Counted from the stretch's first letter, positions 1 to 11,945 are shown. The stretch is 64,000 nt of DNA from Welwitschia mirabilis (GCA_051453625.1 JBOZIK010000001.1:188879331-188943330); one strand, 5' to 3'. A program made the numbers and translations. Notes: generated by a model from the sequence alone, not told the origin.

Positions 1-690
1 AGAACTCAAAGTCCATTTCTTTAGTTAATGATGATCTTAGTTAAATTGGCTTGCAATCTAGTTGATCACCTACTTTATCAAGGACTGATAAGGCTAAGTA
101 GGAGGATATTTTGTGATTCCAATTTATAGGAATTTGATGATGTATTTGGAGTAATTTTGCAGGACGTTTATACAGGTTTAGATGCAATTCTACTAATTAT
201 GGAGAGACGACAAGATGATCATGAAAACATGTAATTCTTGACATAATTGGAGGCATTTCAGGTATGATCTAATACTTAGTATAATGAAGGAGGACTAAAT
301 ATGAATAAGAACAATTTACTCTACTTGAGGAGCTTGGGAAGATTATCGTCCCCACTATCATCCCCACGACATAGGGGACGATAGCTCATAAAGACAGCTA
401 TAAAGAAACAGCTTATGCATAACACTTAGACAGCAGCACATAATGATATGGCATCATTCCCTTGGTTGTTTGAATGACAGGAATAACAACAAATGCTAAG
501 ACAACCCACACAGCTGACAATAGCACATGGACACAAAGTCCAAGGTGTCATCCCCTATATCATATAGATGAGAGACAAGACGACAGCCTCGGTAACATGT
601 ATGGGCAACCCACGGAGCTAATGGTATCGCATGGGTACACAATCCAAGGCAATATGGTGGCATCGTGCCCACTGTCATGTGGACGGTGAA
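1..690. other. No gene recognised; degenerate sequence with a short hairpin
   Basis: No open frame here matches a family I know. The 71-codon frame at 474-689 has no recognisable motif and an equally open frame lies opposite it, so neither is called. The stretch is richer in G+C and CpG than the rest of the window, and 344-353 and 374-383 form a perfect 10-bp inverted repeat (tatcgtcccc / ggggacgata) around a 20-base loop. It may be the internal part of a retrotransposon whose LTR is the next feature; that is inference. Confidence 0.4.
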
Positions 691-699
691 CAAGATGAT

Positions 700-1050
700 A
701 GCTAATTTTACATATCTGTAATAAATACTATTATAAATGGGGTTAAGCGACCCATGTAGACGCTAGGGTTTCCTTAACGGAAGTCTAGGGTTATGGTTCA
801 TTATAAAACTATAAATACCCTTTTCCTTCTTCAATTCCAACTATCTTTCAAATCGGATACTTGTGATAGAAGATTGAAGGGCAAGTGATCTATCCTACGC
901 TGCAGAAAGGAGTCTCCTTAGTGTTAGGCTGTGTCCCTCTTATTGAGGTGCTGTTGTTTTGATTTGTAAGTGGATGTTGTTCTAATTTTACTTGAATTAA
1001 TACAATGTCTTCTTTCATCTCATTATTGTGCATCTCCCTTATGATTTAAG
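700..1050 (+). promoter_or_regulatory. Candidate LTR or promoter with TATA box
   Basis: The sequence has a TATA-like core (actataaatacccttttcc, about 809-827) followed by pyrimidine-rich sequence and then AATACAATGTC-like A/T-rich sequence near 1000. This order (TATA, short transcribed part, polyadenylation-like end) is usual for plant LTRs, and no gene follows before the assembly gap at 1158. No second LTR copy or target duplication can be seen, so it could also be a promoter of something hidden in the gap. Confidence 0.3.
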
Positions 1051-1157
1051 TTGATCTTAGTTAAGTGACAATATTTGATTTATTTAGATCATAAAGGCAA
1101 CCTTTGTTATGGTTGACCTGTTTTAGTAGAATAGATTTACCTTGTTTACTTCTTTCT

Positions 1158-1567
1158 NNNNNNNNNNNNNNNNNNNNNNNNNNNNNNNNNNNNNNNNNNN
1201 NNNNNNNNNNNNNNNNNNNNNNNNNNNNNNNNNNNNNNNNNNNNNNNNNNNNNNNNNNNNNNNNNNNNNNNNNNNNNNNNNNNNNNNNNNNNNNNNNNNN
1301 NNNNNNNNNNNNNNNNNNNNNNNNNNNNNNNNNNNNNNNNNNNNNNNNNNNNNNNNNNNNNNNNNNNNNNNNNNNNNNNNNNNNNNNNNNNNNNNNNNNN
1401 NNNNNNNNNNNNNNNNNNNNNNNNNNNNNNNNNNNNNNNNNNNNNNNNNNNNNNNNNNNNNNNNNNNNNNNNNNNNNNNNNNNNNNNNNNNNNNNNNNNN
1501 NNNNNNNNNNNNNNNNNNNNNNNNNNNNNNNNNNNNNNNNNNNNNNNNNNNNNNNNNNNNNNNNNNN
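1158..1567. other. Assembly gap (410 N)
   Basis: Run of N. Reading frames that appear to cross it are artefacts of translating N. Confidence 0.99.
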
Positions 1568-1824
1568 TTCACTATAATTAAACATGTTATACATGAAGAA
1601 GTTAGTGCTATATTACCAGTGAGCATTTATATCCCCAATGAAATTGAATGTATCATAAATGAATCATTAGAGTTATATTACTCGTATCTATAGCCTTGAT
1701 GTAGTAAACTAAACCTAATAAAACTAATCAAAAATAAAAATTTGCTTTTAGAGAAGATATTATATTTATTTTAATTTTACTTCTCATATTCATCATTTGT
1801 TTATGCACATAAAAGGGGTGATTG

Positions 1825-2422
1825 NNNNNNNNNNNNNNNNNNNNNNNNNNNNNNNNNNNNNNNNNNNNNNNNNNNNNNNNNNNNNNNNNNNNNNNNNNNN
1901 NNNNNNNNNNNNNNNNNNNNNNNNNNNNNNNNNNNNNNNNNNNNNNNNNNNNNNNNNNNNNNNNNNNNNNNNNNNNNNNNNNNNNNNNNNNNNNNNNNNN
2001 NNNNNNNNNNNNNNNNNNNNNNNNNNNNNNNNNNNNNNNNNNNNNNNNNNNNNNNNNNNNNNNNNNNNNNNNNNNNNNNNNNNNNNNNNNNNNNNNNNNN
2101 NNNNNNNNNNNNNNNNNNNNNNNNNNNNNNNNNNNNNNNNNNNNNNNNNNNNNNNNNNNNNNNNNNNNNNNNNNNNNNNNNNNNNNNNNNNNNNNNNNNN
2201 NNNNNNNNNNNNNNNNNNNNNNNNNNNNNNNNNNNNNNNNNNNNNNNNNNNNNNNNNNNNNNNNNNNNNNNNNNNNNNNNNNNNNNNNNNNNNNNNNNNN
2301 NNNNNNNNNNNNNNNNNNNNNNNNNNNNNNNNNNNNNNNNNNNNNNNNNNNNNNNNNNNNNNNNNNNNNNNNNNNNNNNNNNNNNNNNNNNNNNNNNNNN
2401 NNNNNNNNNNNNNNNNNNNNNN
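1825..2422. other. Assembly gap (598 N)
   Basis: Run of N, the longest in the window. The flanks share no obvious sequence. Confidence 0.99.
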
Positions 2423-5400
2423 GAAGCAAGGATTCACTTAATCTCAATTAAAACCATGAAATAAAAAATATGTCATAATTTTATTTATTATGAAAATGCC
2501 ACTACTCATGATTAGTAAGTCTCATAAACTTAGAGTGTAATGGGCAAGGTAAATTATTATGAGTCTTATGAAGTAGTGCCATCATGAAAGTGATGGATGA
2601 AAAGGTTTAAAATAATGATGAATTATCTTATCAAATATATGAAGTTCATGGTTACCTAGGTGAAAGGGCTTCAGGTAATGACTATACAAGTCCTAATGTT
2701 TAGGTGGTTTGAGGAAAGAAAGACTATCAAGCAAAAGTGTTTTTAATGTTCTTATGTTTTTCTGACATAAATCTAATCCAAAAGAAAAATCTAATCTAAA
2801 GGAAAAATCTAACCTCAAATTATGTGAAGTTTGGCTAATGGATTAAAATTATGTGAATAATTTTTAATTAGGAGAGAATCCATGTAGATTTTTATGCATG
2901 AATCCATAAAATCAAAAATAATATTAACACAAATAATAAATTTTATGTGTTTAAATTTAGAAATACTTCATTCTTTAGCTTGCTTGTATTTACTTAACTC
3001 ATACAAGACATCATTTTGAAGTGAATACAAAATTGAGTTGAAAACCATTAGAGAATGTGAATGTTCATTAAGAAAATTACTAAAAGAGGTTTCCAATGCT
3101 AAAGAAGGTTTTTTATTTCATTAATTCTTAGGTATTACTTAGCAAATAAAGATGAAGAAATAACTAGCTCATGAACTTATTAAAAAAAGAAGGTAAATAT
3201 TATTCATAGGATTGATAATGTATGGGCTATTTACCTCATGTGGTTGCTTAAGAGACAATACTTGTAATTTTAAAAAAGATCTTTTTTTAATGTTTTCTTC
3301 TCATTGATGTTTTTTATTTACTCATTATCTATTATATAAATCTCAAAGGTATAGCCTTTCTCAAATGATTGCTCATTTTCTAAATATTTCTCATTCTTTT
3401 ATATGTTTAATTCTTTTCTAAAGTATATGCTTTTCTCAAATGTTTATTCACTTTATAGTACATTTTTAAACTTAAGATTCTCATAGGTTTCTTCATTGAT
3501 TTCTTCCTAAATTCTAAGATTATGTTTATGGAATATAGGAAGGTTTTCCTCTTCTTATTGTTAAGTTTACATTAATTGTCAAGTTTAAATGGTTTAACAT
3601 ATAGAGAATTTGTTGAAGAAATTTAGGTTTTTTTTGGTAGTTTACTTAAGGTTTCTCAAGAATAAGTAATATTGCTAGAGAATTTGTTCATGATTATAGA
3701 CAATTTGCATTGAGCTTTTAAAGCATTTTATTAATGATTCCTCCAATGGATTAGGTGAGAAAGGTTATTGTTAATTATATGGGTAAGGATAAAAGAATGA
3801 AGGATATTAATAACATGGTAAACTATAAAGGTTATGACAGATAGTAAAATGCATGATATCAAATCCTTTTTGTTCAAAATAAGGATATTCAAACTCAAGG
3901 TTGCAAAGAGATTGATTTATATACAAATTGAATTCTAAGCTTTAAAGATATTCTCCAAAGGTTTTCTTGGTGTCAAAAGGATTTCAAGTTTTAAAATGGT
4001 ATGGATTATTATATTCACATTGAAGGTAATCCCTTAAGGTTTCCTTAGTTTAAATATAATATCTTATAGTTTATTTAGATAGTAAGTAACTAGATGGGCT
4101 ATAACGATTTTCATAATTCTTATAAAAAGATTATAGTTCAAAAGGTATTTTATACATTATACCAAATTGATTACATGTTTAACCTAGGGTGAGTTTTAAA
4201 TAATGGTTTATAAAATCCACTATAAGTTTATGTTTTCACAAATTTTTGAGTTTAGGGCCTTGATGACAGAAAGGATTCAAGAGGTTTAAGAGAGGCTGTA
4301 TTCAAAATTTGTGAAATAGTAGGTGATGCAGATTACTGTTCATGGAAGTGGACATCATTTTTAAATAAAAATCTTGAAAAAATAGAGGAAACACACTTTT
4401 GACTACATAAAGTAATTTACATTACAAGTAATAGAAAATAGATGGTAGAAAAATGAAAATGACTTAGTAGATATGAAATGATTATCATGAAAAAATCCTA
4501 GGAAAATATAAACTTTTGAAAACTAACAAAAATATGAAATATACACACATAACTGAAACTATAAATATACACACGGAATTGAAACTATGTATTGAAATTA
4601 AACCTGCAAAAAGCATAAAGAAATATGAGTTCTATTTTAGTTTTATCATTTCATTTTTCACGCCTCTTTTAGATTACAACTTATAGAGAATTTATTAGAC
4701 ATACAACATAAAATATCTAATATGAAAATAATTATTAGATTAGATTAAAAGATAAATAAAACTTAGAAAAGGACCATTTTAGGTATTATAAAAAAAACAA
4801 AATAAAATATATACTTAAAAAAAAAGGACTAGTTTAGCTATCACTAAAGAGGATCAGTGCTAACCACTAGAAAAACATAAAAAACCAAACTGAAATGATT
4901 ATAAGAAATACAAATTATTCATCTTCTAAGAAGCTACCATGCTATTATTGTTAGTAATGTTCCAAATTTATTTGTGAGATGAATGTGTTTTTATTATAGT
5001 AAATACAAACTTCAATAAAAACTAGGTAAGCATGCAATATTATTCTTTCATAGGGATAATTAAGGTAAACCTTGAAAGAAGTAACACAACATCATTTAAC
5101 TTTTAATAAATCAAAATAAAAATTGAAAACAAGATTTGTGATGAATTTCAACTTAGTTGGTAATAAAGGAAGACAAACTAAATTTAGAGGTCTAGATTGA
5201 ATTATTCTAAACTATAATACTTTCACTTCGATAATCTCCTAATATTTTCTAAATAATTATGAGATTATTAAATAATTTTACATCTTGGATCATGGTGATA
5301 TAATTTCATTTATAACACAAGTGTTAGTGAATTTTTTAGTTCCTCTGATCCTTCATAGCCCTTCATAAGCATGAAAAGTATGACCTAATATGTACAAGAT

Positions 5401-6940
5401 CCATCAAATGAGGGTGACTACAAATCACAGAAGTAACCTTAAGAAGTAAACTCCGTAATGAAATAACTTAATAATGTAGTCTCACTTAAATGTTAGAATT
5501 ATGATGTTACTTATACTAGAAATAAAAAATTAATAAGTATAAATTTTCAAAATTAATAACTATAATTTATGAAAAATTAAAAATTAGTTCATATTAGAGG
5601 ACGAAAGCAATGTAGGTATAGATTCCTCAAAACTTTCCTCAAAGCTAGATTAGTCCCAAAGAAGAGCTTAGAATGCCATGTTGAGTTAATATTATAAGGA
5701 TTCCATATGTTTTACAGTAACTAAATTTGTTTATGAATATGGGTATGGGATAGAGGTGATTGAAAGCCTTTGTTTTGTAATGGTATATAGGTAGTTATAA
5801 TGTTTATCATGTAGCTCTATGTATAGTCTTCATATTATTGTTTTAGATGAAATCTTTATCTTATAGCATGTAGTGGAATCTTCCTCTTTTCATATTAGGT
5901 GGAATCTTTGATCTATAGCATTTGGTAAAGGTTTTCATGATGAGTTCAACTTGTAGAATTTAGAGCCAGATTCCCTTACTAATAAGTGCTCTTGCCACAT
6001 GTCTTTAATGCCATCTCCACATGCCATTAACACGTGTATTCTAATGTTACCACCACATGCTATTTTTTCAACTTTATTTTATTTCACATGGTTTAAAATA
6101 TTACTAAATTTCTGAAAATATCATTTAAAAAATGCACAAGATCAAGTATGACATAGAAAATAGTTAAATACATATTTTTATGATAAAATCTATTAAATTA
6201 TTGTCTTCACTATGATAAATTAGTTAAATGTAGTTGGTTTGAATGTCATTTTTTGCATGTTTTTAGGGTTTCCTATGTGATATTAGAAGAATATCACATA
6301 TTTCCCAATGTACTATACCATTTCACAATGCATGATACCTTGACTTAAGGGTTTATATGTGGTAATATGTATAGATGATTTTTTTTAATGGAGAATAGTG
6401 AAATTAGATGGATCATGATTATGTTCTTTATTGCTTACTATATGTTTAAGCCTAGAGCATTAGGTTGGGGATTACTTCTTGTAAGATATTAGGAGATCTC
6501 AATGTAACTTACCATGGCTATAACTAGAATTTTACAAGAACCAAATTAACGGGTATAATTGGTTGGCATTAAAATCATGGTTGTGTTGACATAAACCATT
6601 CCACACCATCTACGGCAAAAACCTAGTGAGTAAATGCAGCTTCCAAGTTGTACCCTCCCAAACATACTAAGTGGCTTGAATAAATTAAATTAGTATTTAA
6701 TAGTTTGAAGGAATATTATAAACTAAAATTGATTTTATTAAAAAAAGTTAGCCAATGAACTTGATTCTAGATGACTATATAAGGTGCATATTAGATGTTG
6801 ACAAATGTTTAAATCTAAAAGAAACTTCTACCATAGTTTAAAAAAAGGTAAAATAAAGAAATCTACTTTTATCAAAGTTTAGCATTAAAATGAATATCTA
6901 ATCTTACTAAAAGAAAGATGTTATATAAACAAAAACTATA
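2423..6940. other. About 4.5 kb without recognisable genes
   Basis: A/T-rich sequence with stops in every frame at the frequency expected for non-coding DNA. No transposon protein motif, RNA gene or LTR pair was recognised on either strand. A short local repeat of a CCACATG-type word with ATGCCAT occurs around 5995-6060. It is probably transposon sequence too decayed to name. Confidence 0.5.
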
Positions 6941-6945
6941 TGAAG

Positions 6946-7140
6946 AATTACAAAAATAATAATTAGTATACGATACAGAATTGAAGGCTTAATTATAGAA
7001 ACATTTTCAAACTTTTTAAGGTCTTTTTTGTAATAAATGCCTTAAAAGCCTGGAACAATGTTTTTAATACATGTGTAAATTAAGGCCTTAATTATTGTAG
7101 ATCTTTTAAGGCATTTAAGAAAATAAATGCCATAAAAGCA
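6946..7140. repeat. Left sub-terminal repeats of a CACTA-like transposon
   Basis: Around 7010-7130 the words CTTTTTAAGGTC, TTTTTTGTAATAAATGCC, CCTTAAAAGCC and CTTTTAAGGCATTT follow one another. The same words occur in inverse orientation in the block at 21415-21800 (for example GTGTTTATTACAAAAACGCC). Sub-terminal repeats in opposite orientation at the two ends are typical of CACTA (En/Spm) elements. The outer tip is unclear: AATTACAAAAAT at 6946-6957 could be a decayed CACTACAAAAAT, but the 3-bp flanks do not match those at the right end. Confidence 0.5.
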
Positions 7141-7164
7141 CACCTTCCAATTCAAAACATAAAA

Positions 7165-7248
7165 CAACTGCGTGCATATTACCAAAAATAAAACCCTCAA
7201 GAAAGCTAGAAATCAACTGCGCGTGCATTACCAAAAATAAAACCCTCA
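7165..7248. repeat. Short tandem duplication (48-bp period)
   Basis: The segment CAACTGCGTGCATATTACC with the following AAAAATAAAACCCTCA (7165-7199) recurs at 7213-7248 with small differences. It lies between the CACTA-like repeats and the eS26 fragment and may mark the joint where captured sequence begins. Confidence 0.75.
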
Positions 7249-7301
7249 TAGGGAGAAATTAGGAATCCTAGTATGCAATTGAGGAAAGTTGAAATGTCAA
7301 G

Positions 7302-7475
7302 ATGACATTCAAGAGGAGAAACAGAGGAAGAAGCAAGCATAGAAGGAGCCACATTAACTTTATAAGATGCTTCAACTGTGGTAGATGCACTTTAAAGACA
7401 AGGCCATCAAGCGCTTCCTCATCTGCAACATCATGGAGCAAGCCACTATTTGCAATAGAGAATTCACAAAGTAGA
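7302..7475 (+). pseudogene. RPS26: Fragment of ribosomal protein eS26 (RPS26) gene
   Basis: eS26 is a small-subunit protein that sits at the mRNA exit site of the cytosolic 40S ribosome and carries a zinc ribbon. The first 32 codons ([20 protein letters not shown] then IRCFNCGRC) match the family's N terminus closely, including the first CxxC of the zinc site at residues 23 and 26. About one base is lost near 7398; in the next frame the sequence continues with [17 protein letters not shown], the next part of eS26. Similarity stops near 7470, so about half of the roughly 130-residue protein, including the second zinc CxxC, is missing. Several basic residues replace glycines. A 62-codon frame runs through the frameshift and is not a real protein. 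The next gene fragment starts 14 bases after its stop codon. I am confident of the family and that it is broken. Confidence 0.88.
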
Positions 7476-8289
7476 TCTGCTAGGGTTTAAAGCACTTGAA
7501 AGAATGGGAGGAACTTGGATCTTGTTGCTTTTCATTGCAAATGCTGATGATCTTATTGTGCTTACACCTAACACATTTGAGAATGAGATTGACAAAGATA
7601 GGGGAGCCTTGGTTGAATTGTACTCTCTTGGTATGAGCACGCTTGCCTCTTAGCCTTATTTTTTCATATTATTATTTAATGGATCTTGATCTCAGTTCTG
7701 TTTTCTGACTTTGATCGCGATATGTTTTGCTTGATAGTCAGGGTTAAGATGAATATACTCTCTAGCAGTTCACTTTTGTAATTCATGAAACTGATTTTTT
7801 GTGTAGCCTTTTTAATGAAAAGTTTCCTATGATCGGTCAAATAGAGCGAAGTTTTCTATGGTTCACGTGTTAGCATTAATCTTTGAAAGTTTGAGATAGG
7901 TGATGTATAATCTCACTCGATTGGCAAAGTTATCTTGCACTTTTTTTAATAGAAATCGGTCCTGAAATAGTATGCTCTTTGTTTTTTACCATTTAAATCT
8001 TGTGAATAGGTTGTATCAAATATTTTAATTCGCTAAGGCAAAAGTTATAAGAAAAGATGAATGCAAGTATGTTTATAATGCGTTCTAGCAAGATTAGCTC
8101 CTTACACTGTTTAAGTGCATTGGTTAATTCCTTAAGGATTCTTAATGATGAAAGTCTAGTATTTTGGTATGTCCATTGGCTTACTATTAAAGGAATATTG
8201 AAAGACATAAATTTTAATTGTAATAGTAATAGTTAGTTCAAATTTTACATAGACATCTTAAAAGTTGACAACATATTAAAGACGGATCT

Positions 8290-8475
8290 TACAAATCGAT
8301 GGAGGTAATGGATGTAGGATTAAAAACTCTATNNNNNNNNNNNNNNNNNNNNNNNNNNNNNNNNNNNNNNNNNNNNNNNNNNNNNNNNNNNNNNNNNNNN
8401 NNNNNNNNNNNNNNNNNNNNNNNNNNNNNNNNTACAAATCGATGGAGGTAATGGATGTAGGATTGAAAACTCTAT
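8290..8475. repeat. 43-bp direct repeat flanking an assembly gap
   Basis: 8290-8332 and 8433-8475 are the same 43 bases with one A/G difference, separated by exactly 100 N (8333-8432). Either a true tandem duplication or, more likely, two contig ends that overlap but were not merged. It lies in PDI intron 1. Confidence 0.9.
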
Positions 8476-8589
8476 AACAAATAGAATTGGAGTGGGTTAT
8501 ACAAAAAAAATGGAGATAAGTTAGGAAATAGAAATAAAGAGGACAAGAATATTCCAAGTAGATAAAAATATTTTTAATTACATTGAAGG

Positions 8590-9100
8590 GTTAGGTGCGA
8601 TTCTATGGAGTGTGAACTCTTGGGCTTTAAGTGGTGTTGATTCTTGGGTTTTTAACAAGCAACAAGAGCAACACATAGATGAGGATTCTGAGATAGAGGA
8701 GATGGATGTTAAAAGGCAATAGGTGTTACAAGGTGAGACGGTTAATGGGTGTCATGTGGTAAATGATGGGTGTTACAACTTACAAGATAAGATAGAAGTA
8801 AGAGTACTTATATTTGAATGAGCCTTTGGTAGGTTATTTGGTTGAAGTTAAATAAAAGCAATACAAGAGCATGAGGATAAAGACTTTTGTAGATTGTTTT
8901 TTTGAAGCTAAATGGACTAAGAAACTGTAGGAAAAGACTTGTAATAAGAGACATGCAAGATCCTAAAATAACTACTGATTTAGATCTTGATATGTATGAA
9001 TGGTATAAAGAACTTATAAAACCAGCCCCTTTCAGGCTACATTGTCATGGATTCACTTACCTACTAATTGAATTTAAATTCCATTTCATGTAATGATTAA
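8590..9100 (+). other. Coding-like patch within PDI intron 1, not recognised
   Basis: The sequence around 8590-9093 has a better base balance than its surroundings and short open stretches, the longest at 8902-9093 (63 codons, including DPKITTDLDLDMYEWYKELI). I know no family with this sequence. It could be part of an insertion in the intron or another captured fragment. No splice borders were assigned. Confidence 0.25.
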
Positions 9101-10146
9101 TTGGCTGTAAAGTATATCGTTTATGCTATTATGATGTAAGAAATTCATTCTTTGTCATATATGGTTTTGACAAAAAGCAGTTTCTATGTATTTCTAATTT
9201 CTCTTCTATCTTATTAAAAATTTCTTTGGTGCAATTCTTGTTTGCTTTTACATCTTATGCCTTTGAATCCTTCAAACTAGTGTTTGTTTAATCTAAGTAT
9301 GAAATTTTTATTTTATGACTACTTCATCATGTCAATTGATGGCATGCATGCCTTGTTGTAACTATAGGTGTGGACATTGTAAAAATTTACACCTAAGTAT
9401 GAAAAACTTGTACGTAATTTTAAGAGGACAAAATCTATGTTGATAGCAAAGGTATAAAGATTTGTTTTCTTTTATAATATAACCTATTATGAAATTGATT
9501 GTTTCACTTAAAATAAAGCATGCATAGTGTTTGCATTCAATTGCTTACTAGTGCACCCTTTTTTTATAGTTCTTTGGGAAATTTTGGTATATATAATATT
9601 TTCATGCACATCTTACTTTTATTTTTTATTTTTTTCTGTTCAGTGATTTGGTTAACAATTGTGACTTTCATTTGCAGGTAGACTATGATGAACATAAAAG
9701 TTTGTGTAGTAAATATGGTATGTCTAGTTTTCCTACCATCAAGTGGTTTCCCAAAGGTTCTTTAGAACCAAAGGAGTAAGCATACATTAATGTTATATTT
9801 AATTCCTAGTGTGATTTATACTCTTCTATGCCTTTTATAATCTTTTTAAGAATTATCAAAATTTTCATTTCATTTTGTAACTTGTAAAGAAATTTTTATT
9901 TAGTTGTTTCTCCCTTTTGTTTTCTGATTTTAGCTATCATGATCATCGAACAGCAGAGGATCTTATAGAATTTGTTAACACAGAAGGAGGTATGATTGTT
10001 AGTTATTCTGCAATTACTATTGGTTTTGAGAAAAGCATGATTTCTTCAATCATATAAAATAATATCAAATAATGTTTAAATAAATAATTATTTATTTAAA
10101 AAATTTGACTTTAATCATTGCTGTGTTCCCAAATCTTAATTTGTAG

Positions 10147-10323
10147 AACAATGATATTAAAGATCAGGAAGACAAAAAGAATGAAACCATATGTAAAAAG
10201 GTCAAAATTCTAACTAGACTTTCTCACCAAAAAAAGAGAAAGCAAGCAGTTGCCATTAATTATATTGATTACTCCCCCTCTTCTCTAACACAAAAGGATG
10301 GCCTTCAGAGGCATCATGAAATG
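10147..10323 (+). pseudogene. Unrecognised exon-like segment, lysine-rich
   Basis: A 177-base segment (59 codons) is fully open between an AG (TTAATTTGTAG) and a GT (ATG|GTATGTG). The peptide is strongly basic, with SHQKKRKQAVAINYIDYSPS in the middle, and runs on to QKDGLQRHHEM. Fifty-nine codons without a stop is unusual in sequence this A/T-rich, and the borders fit an exon. It follows the last PDI exon by 157 bases but does not resemble any PDI part. It is probably a piece of another captured gene or of a transposon protein; I cannot name it. Confidence 0.4.
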
Positions 10324-10399
10324 GTATGTGATGATGGCTTTGGTTTAATAGAATAAAGAAGCCTTCTCACTTAGAAGATGTAGACATATTTCCATAAAA

Positions 10400-11030
10400 G
10401 TCCTATTAGAGGAGAATGATAAGATCAAAGGAAAGTGGTATTATCTTTATTTAATAGATAGAAAGAGAAAGCTACTAGGAAAGTGTTTAATGAAAGTAGG
10501 ATTTGTTCAAAGAAACTGTAATGTAATTCTCAGTTTTATTTATGGAAAAATGAATTTGATTCCACTAAAGATCCTATCACTAAAGGTGTTAATCATTTCA
10601 ATGATATTATTAAGGATCATAAAATCTTAACCACTAACAGCGATCATGGTTTTATTATAAAAGATGATAATAGAATTCTCTTGGAAATAAAGGATTTATC
10701 CAGGGGATTTACATTTTATGTTCTTAAAATAAAGGCATGAAGGTCATCCACCAAAACAAGTGAAGCAAATTTCAACATAGAAATGCATCTCCTCATAAGC
10801 AACTATAATTAATTGGACTTGTACTGAAAACTTGCATATTATTTTACACCTTCTAGCATTTGGTCAGCATTTTCACAACATGCAGAACCTATGCAGCATG
10901 AATTTAAATGTTTGGATACTCCTGAAATGTTAGGGATTTTAGTAGAATTTTGGTGGCCTAAAAAGTCTTTATGTTGCAACATACTTTGTAGACTATATAA
11001 GCAAAGGTGGAAGGGCTTGCTCATGTAGAT
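10400..11030 (+). pseudogene. Further coding-like sequence, not recognised
   Basis: Open stretches occur on the + strand at about 10415-10550 (including KWYYLYLIDRKRKLLGKCLM), at 10560-10740 in another frame (including ITKGVNHFNDIIKDHKILTT), and at 10840-11030 (including KCLDTPEMLGILVEFWWPKK). The 10839-11024 stretch is also open on the - strand, so its strand is uncertain. None is recognised. They may belong with the exon-like segment just upstream or be separate pieces. Confidence 0.3.
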
Positions 11031-11885
11031 GTTATCTAGATTTCTTTATTCTTTATCTATTTATTAAACTCCTTAGTATTTGAGGTTTATCTCTTAGCAT
11101 GCATTGTATTTTAATCTTGTAAACTATCAATGTAAAGAATAAGACACATTTGATATTTTTGGGGGATTAAGAAAAACACAAGTTAGATTGACAAGCTCTA
11201 ATAGTAGCTAACCAGAACTAGTAAATAAAATATACTATTTCAAGTAATGTTTTTATTTGAGAAGAACTACATTCAGGGAAAAGAAGAGACATTATTTTGT
11301 AATGCAGAGAAGAAGATGCTAATTTCATAAACCAGAGGAGAAGACATGACTATCTATAATGGAGGAGGATAGAATCATAATATGATGTCCAATGAAACTA
11401 AAGGTATGGATGTCTATAAGAACACTAGTAAAAAAGGGAGCATTTAAAAATTTATAAATGCTAAAGGTGAATTGCAGGATATAGACTAAGTCTTATTATT
11501 GAAACATTTTTGGAAAATGTTGAAGAGAAAACAAAGGAAAAATGCAAAAGGGGATAATTAAAGCTTGTTTTACATATGGTCAAGAATGTACGATGTTATT
11601 ATCTAGAGAGAATTATAAATTTTTTTTTTCAAAATTTGGGTTGGGTTTTACACATTTATAGATAGGTCATAGTTTTATATTCTTATTCATGCTTCTTTTA
11701 ACATTAAAGAAGTGTTATCATGCATTTAATTAGTGTTAATTCTATTTTTATTACAGAAATTAGTTCAATTTTATGAAGCTTAGATTTTTGGAAGGAAGAA
11801 AAACCAAAATAATGTTATGAAACACATTTTTATTCTATTATATTTTTGACAACTGAACCTTTATATTGGGATTGTGTTTTGGAGG

Positions 11886-11945
11886 CTCAATGAAACCTCA
11901 ATTTGATGTTCTATTAAGAACATATTTGGGATTTCATTGAGACTT
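11886..11945. repeat. Imperfect inverted repeat
   Basis: CTCAATGAAACCTCAA on the left and TTGGGATTTCATTGAG on the right are nearly reverse complements around a loop of about 20 bases. It may be the core of a small foldback or MITE-like insertion; no target duplication was identified. Confidence 0.5.

Larger units (their letters stand above)
7504..9989 (+). pseudogene. Partial protein disulfide isomerase gene (PDIL2-1-like), exons 1-4
   Basis: PDI oxidises and rearranges disulfides in the ER lumen; the PDIL2-1 type has a signal peptide, two thioredoxin domains and a C-terminal helical domain. Exon 1 (7504-7630) encodes a short hydrophobic leader and [20 protein letters not shown] then GALVELYS. 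Exon 2 (9368-9451) begins with the active site CGHCK. Exon 3 (9678-9775) reads [20 protein letters not shown] then [12 protein letters not shown]. Exon 4 (9934-9989) reads YHDHRTAEDLIEFVNTEG. All borders are GT/AG and phases join correctly from exon 2 to 4. One base is missing at the end of exon 1 and another after the CGHCK of exon 2, so the frame is broken twice. Nothing of the second thioredoxin domain or C terminus follows. Intron 1 (1.7 kb) contains a gap. It starts immediately after an eS26 fragment, which points to captured or rearranged DNA rather than a normal locus. Confidence 0.88.

Noticed and set aside
344-383. Transcription terminator hairpin
   Set aside because: Intrinsic hairpin terminators are bacterial; there is no T run after it and this is plant nuclear DNA.
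1061-1693. Long reading frames across 1158-1567, and likewise across the other N runs
   Set aside because: They are open only because N is translated as X; the real residues at their ends match nothing.
7302-7490. A novel 62-residue basic protein
   Set aside because: The first half is eS26 and the second half is eS26 read out of frame after a one-base loss.
7504-9989. A functional PDI gene
   Set aside because: Two frameshifts around the active site, and no second thioredoxin domain or C terminus in the following sequence.
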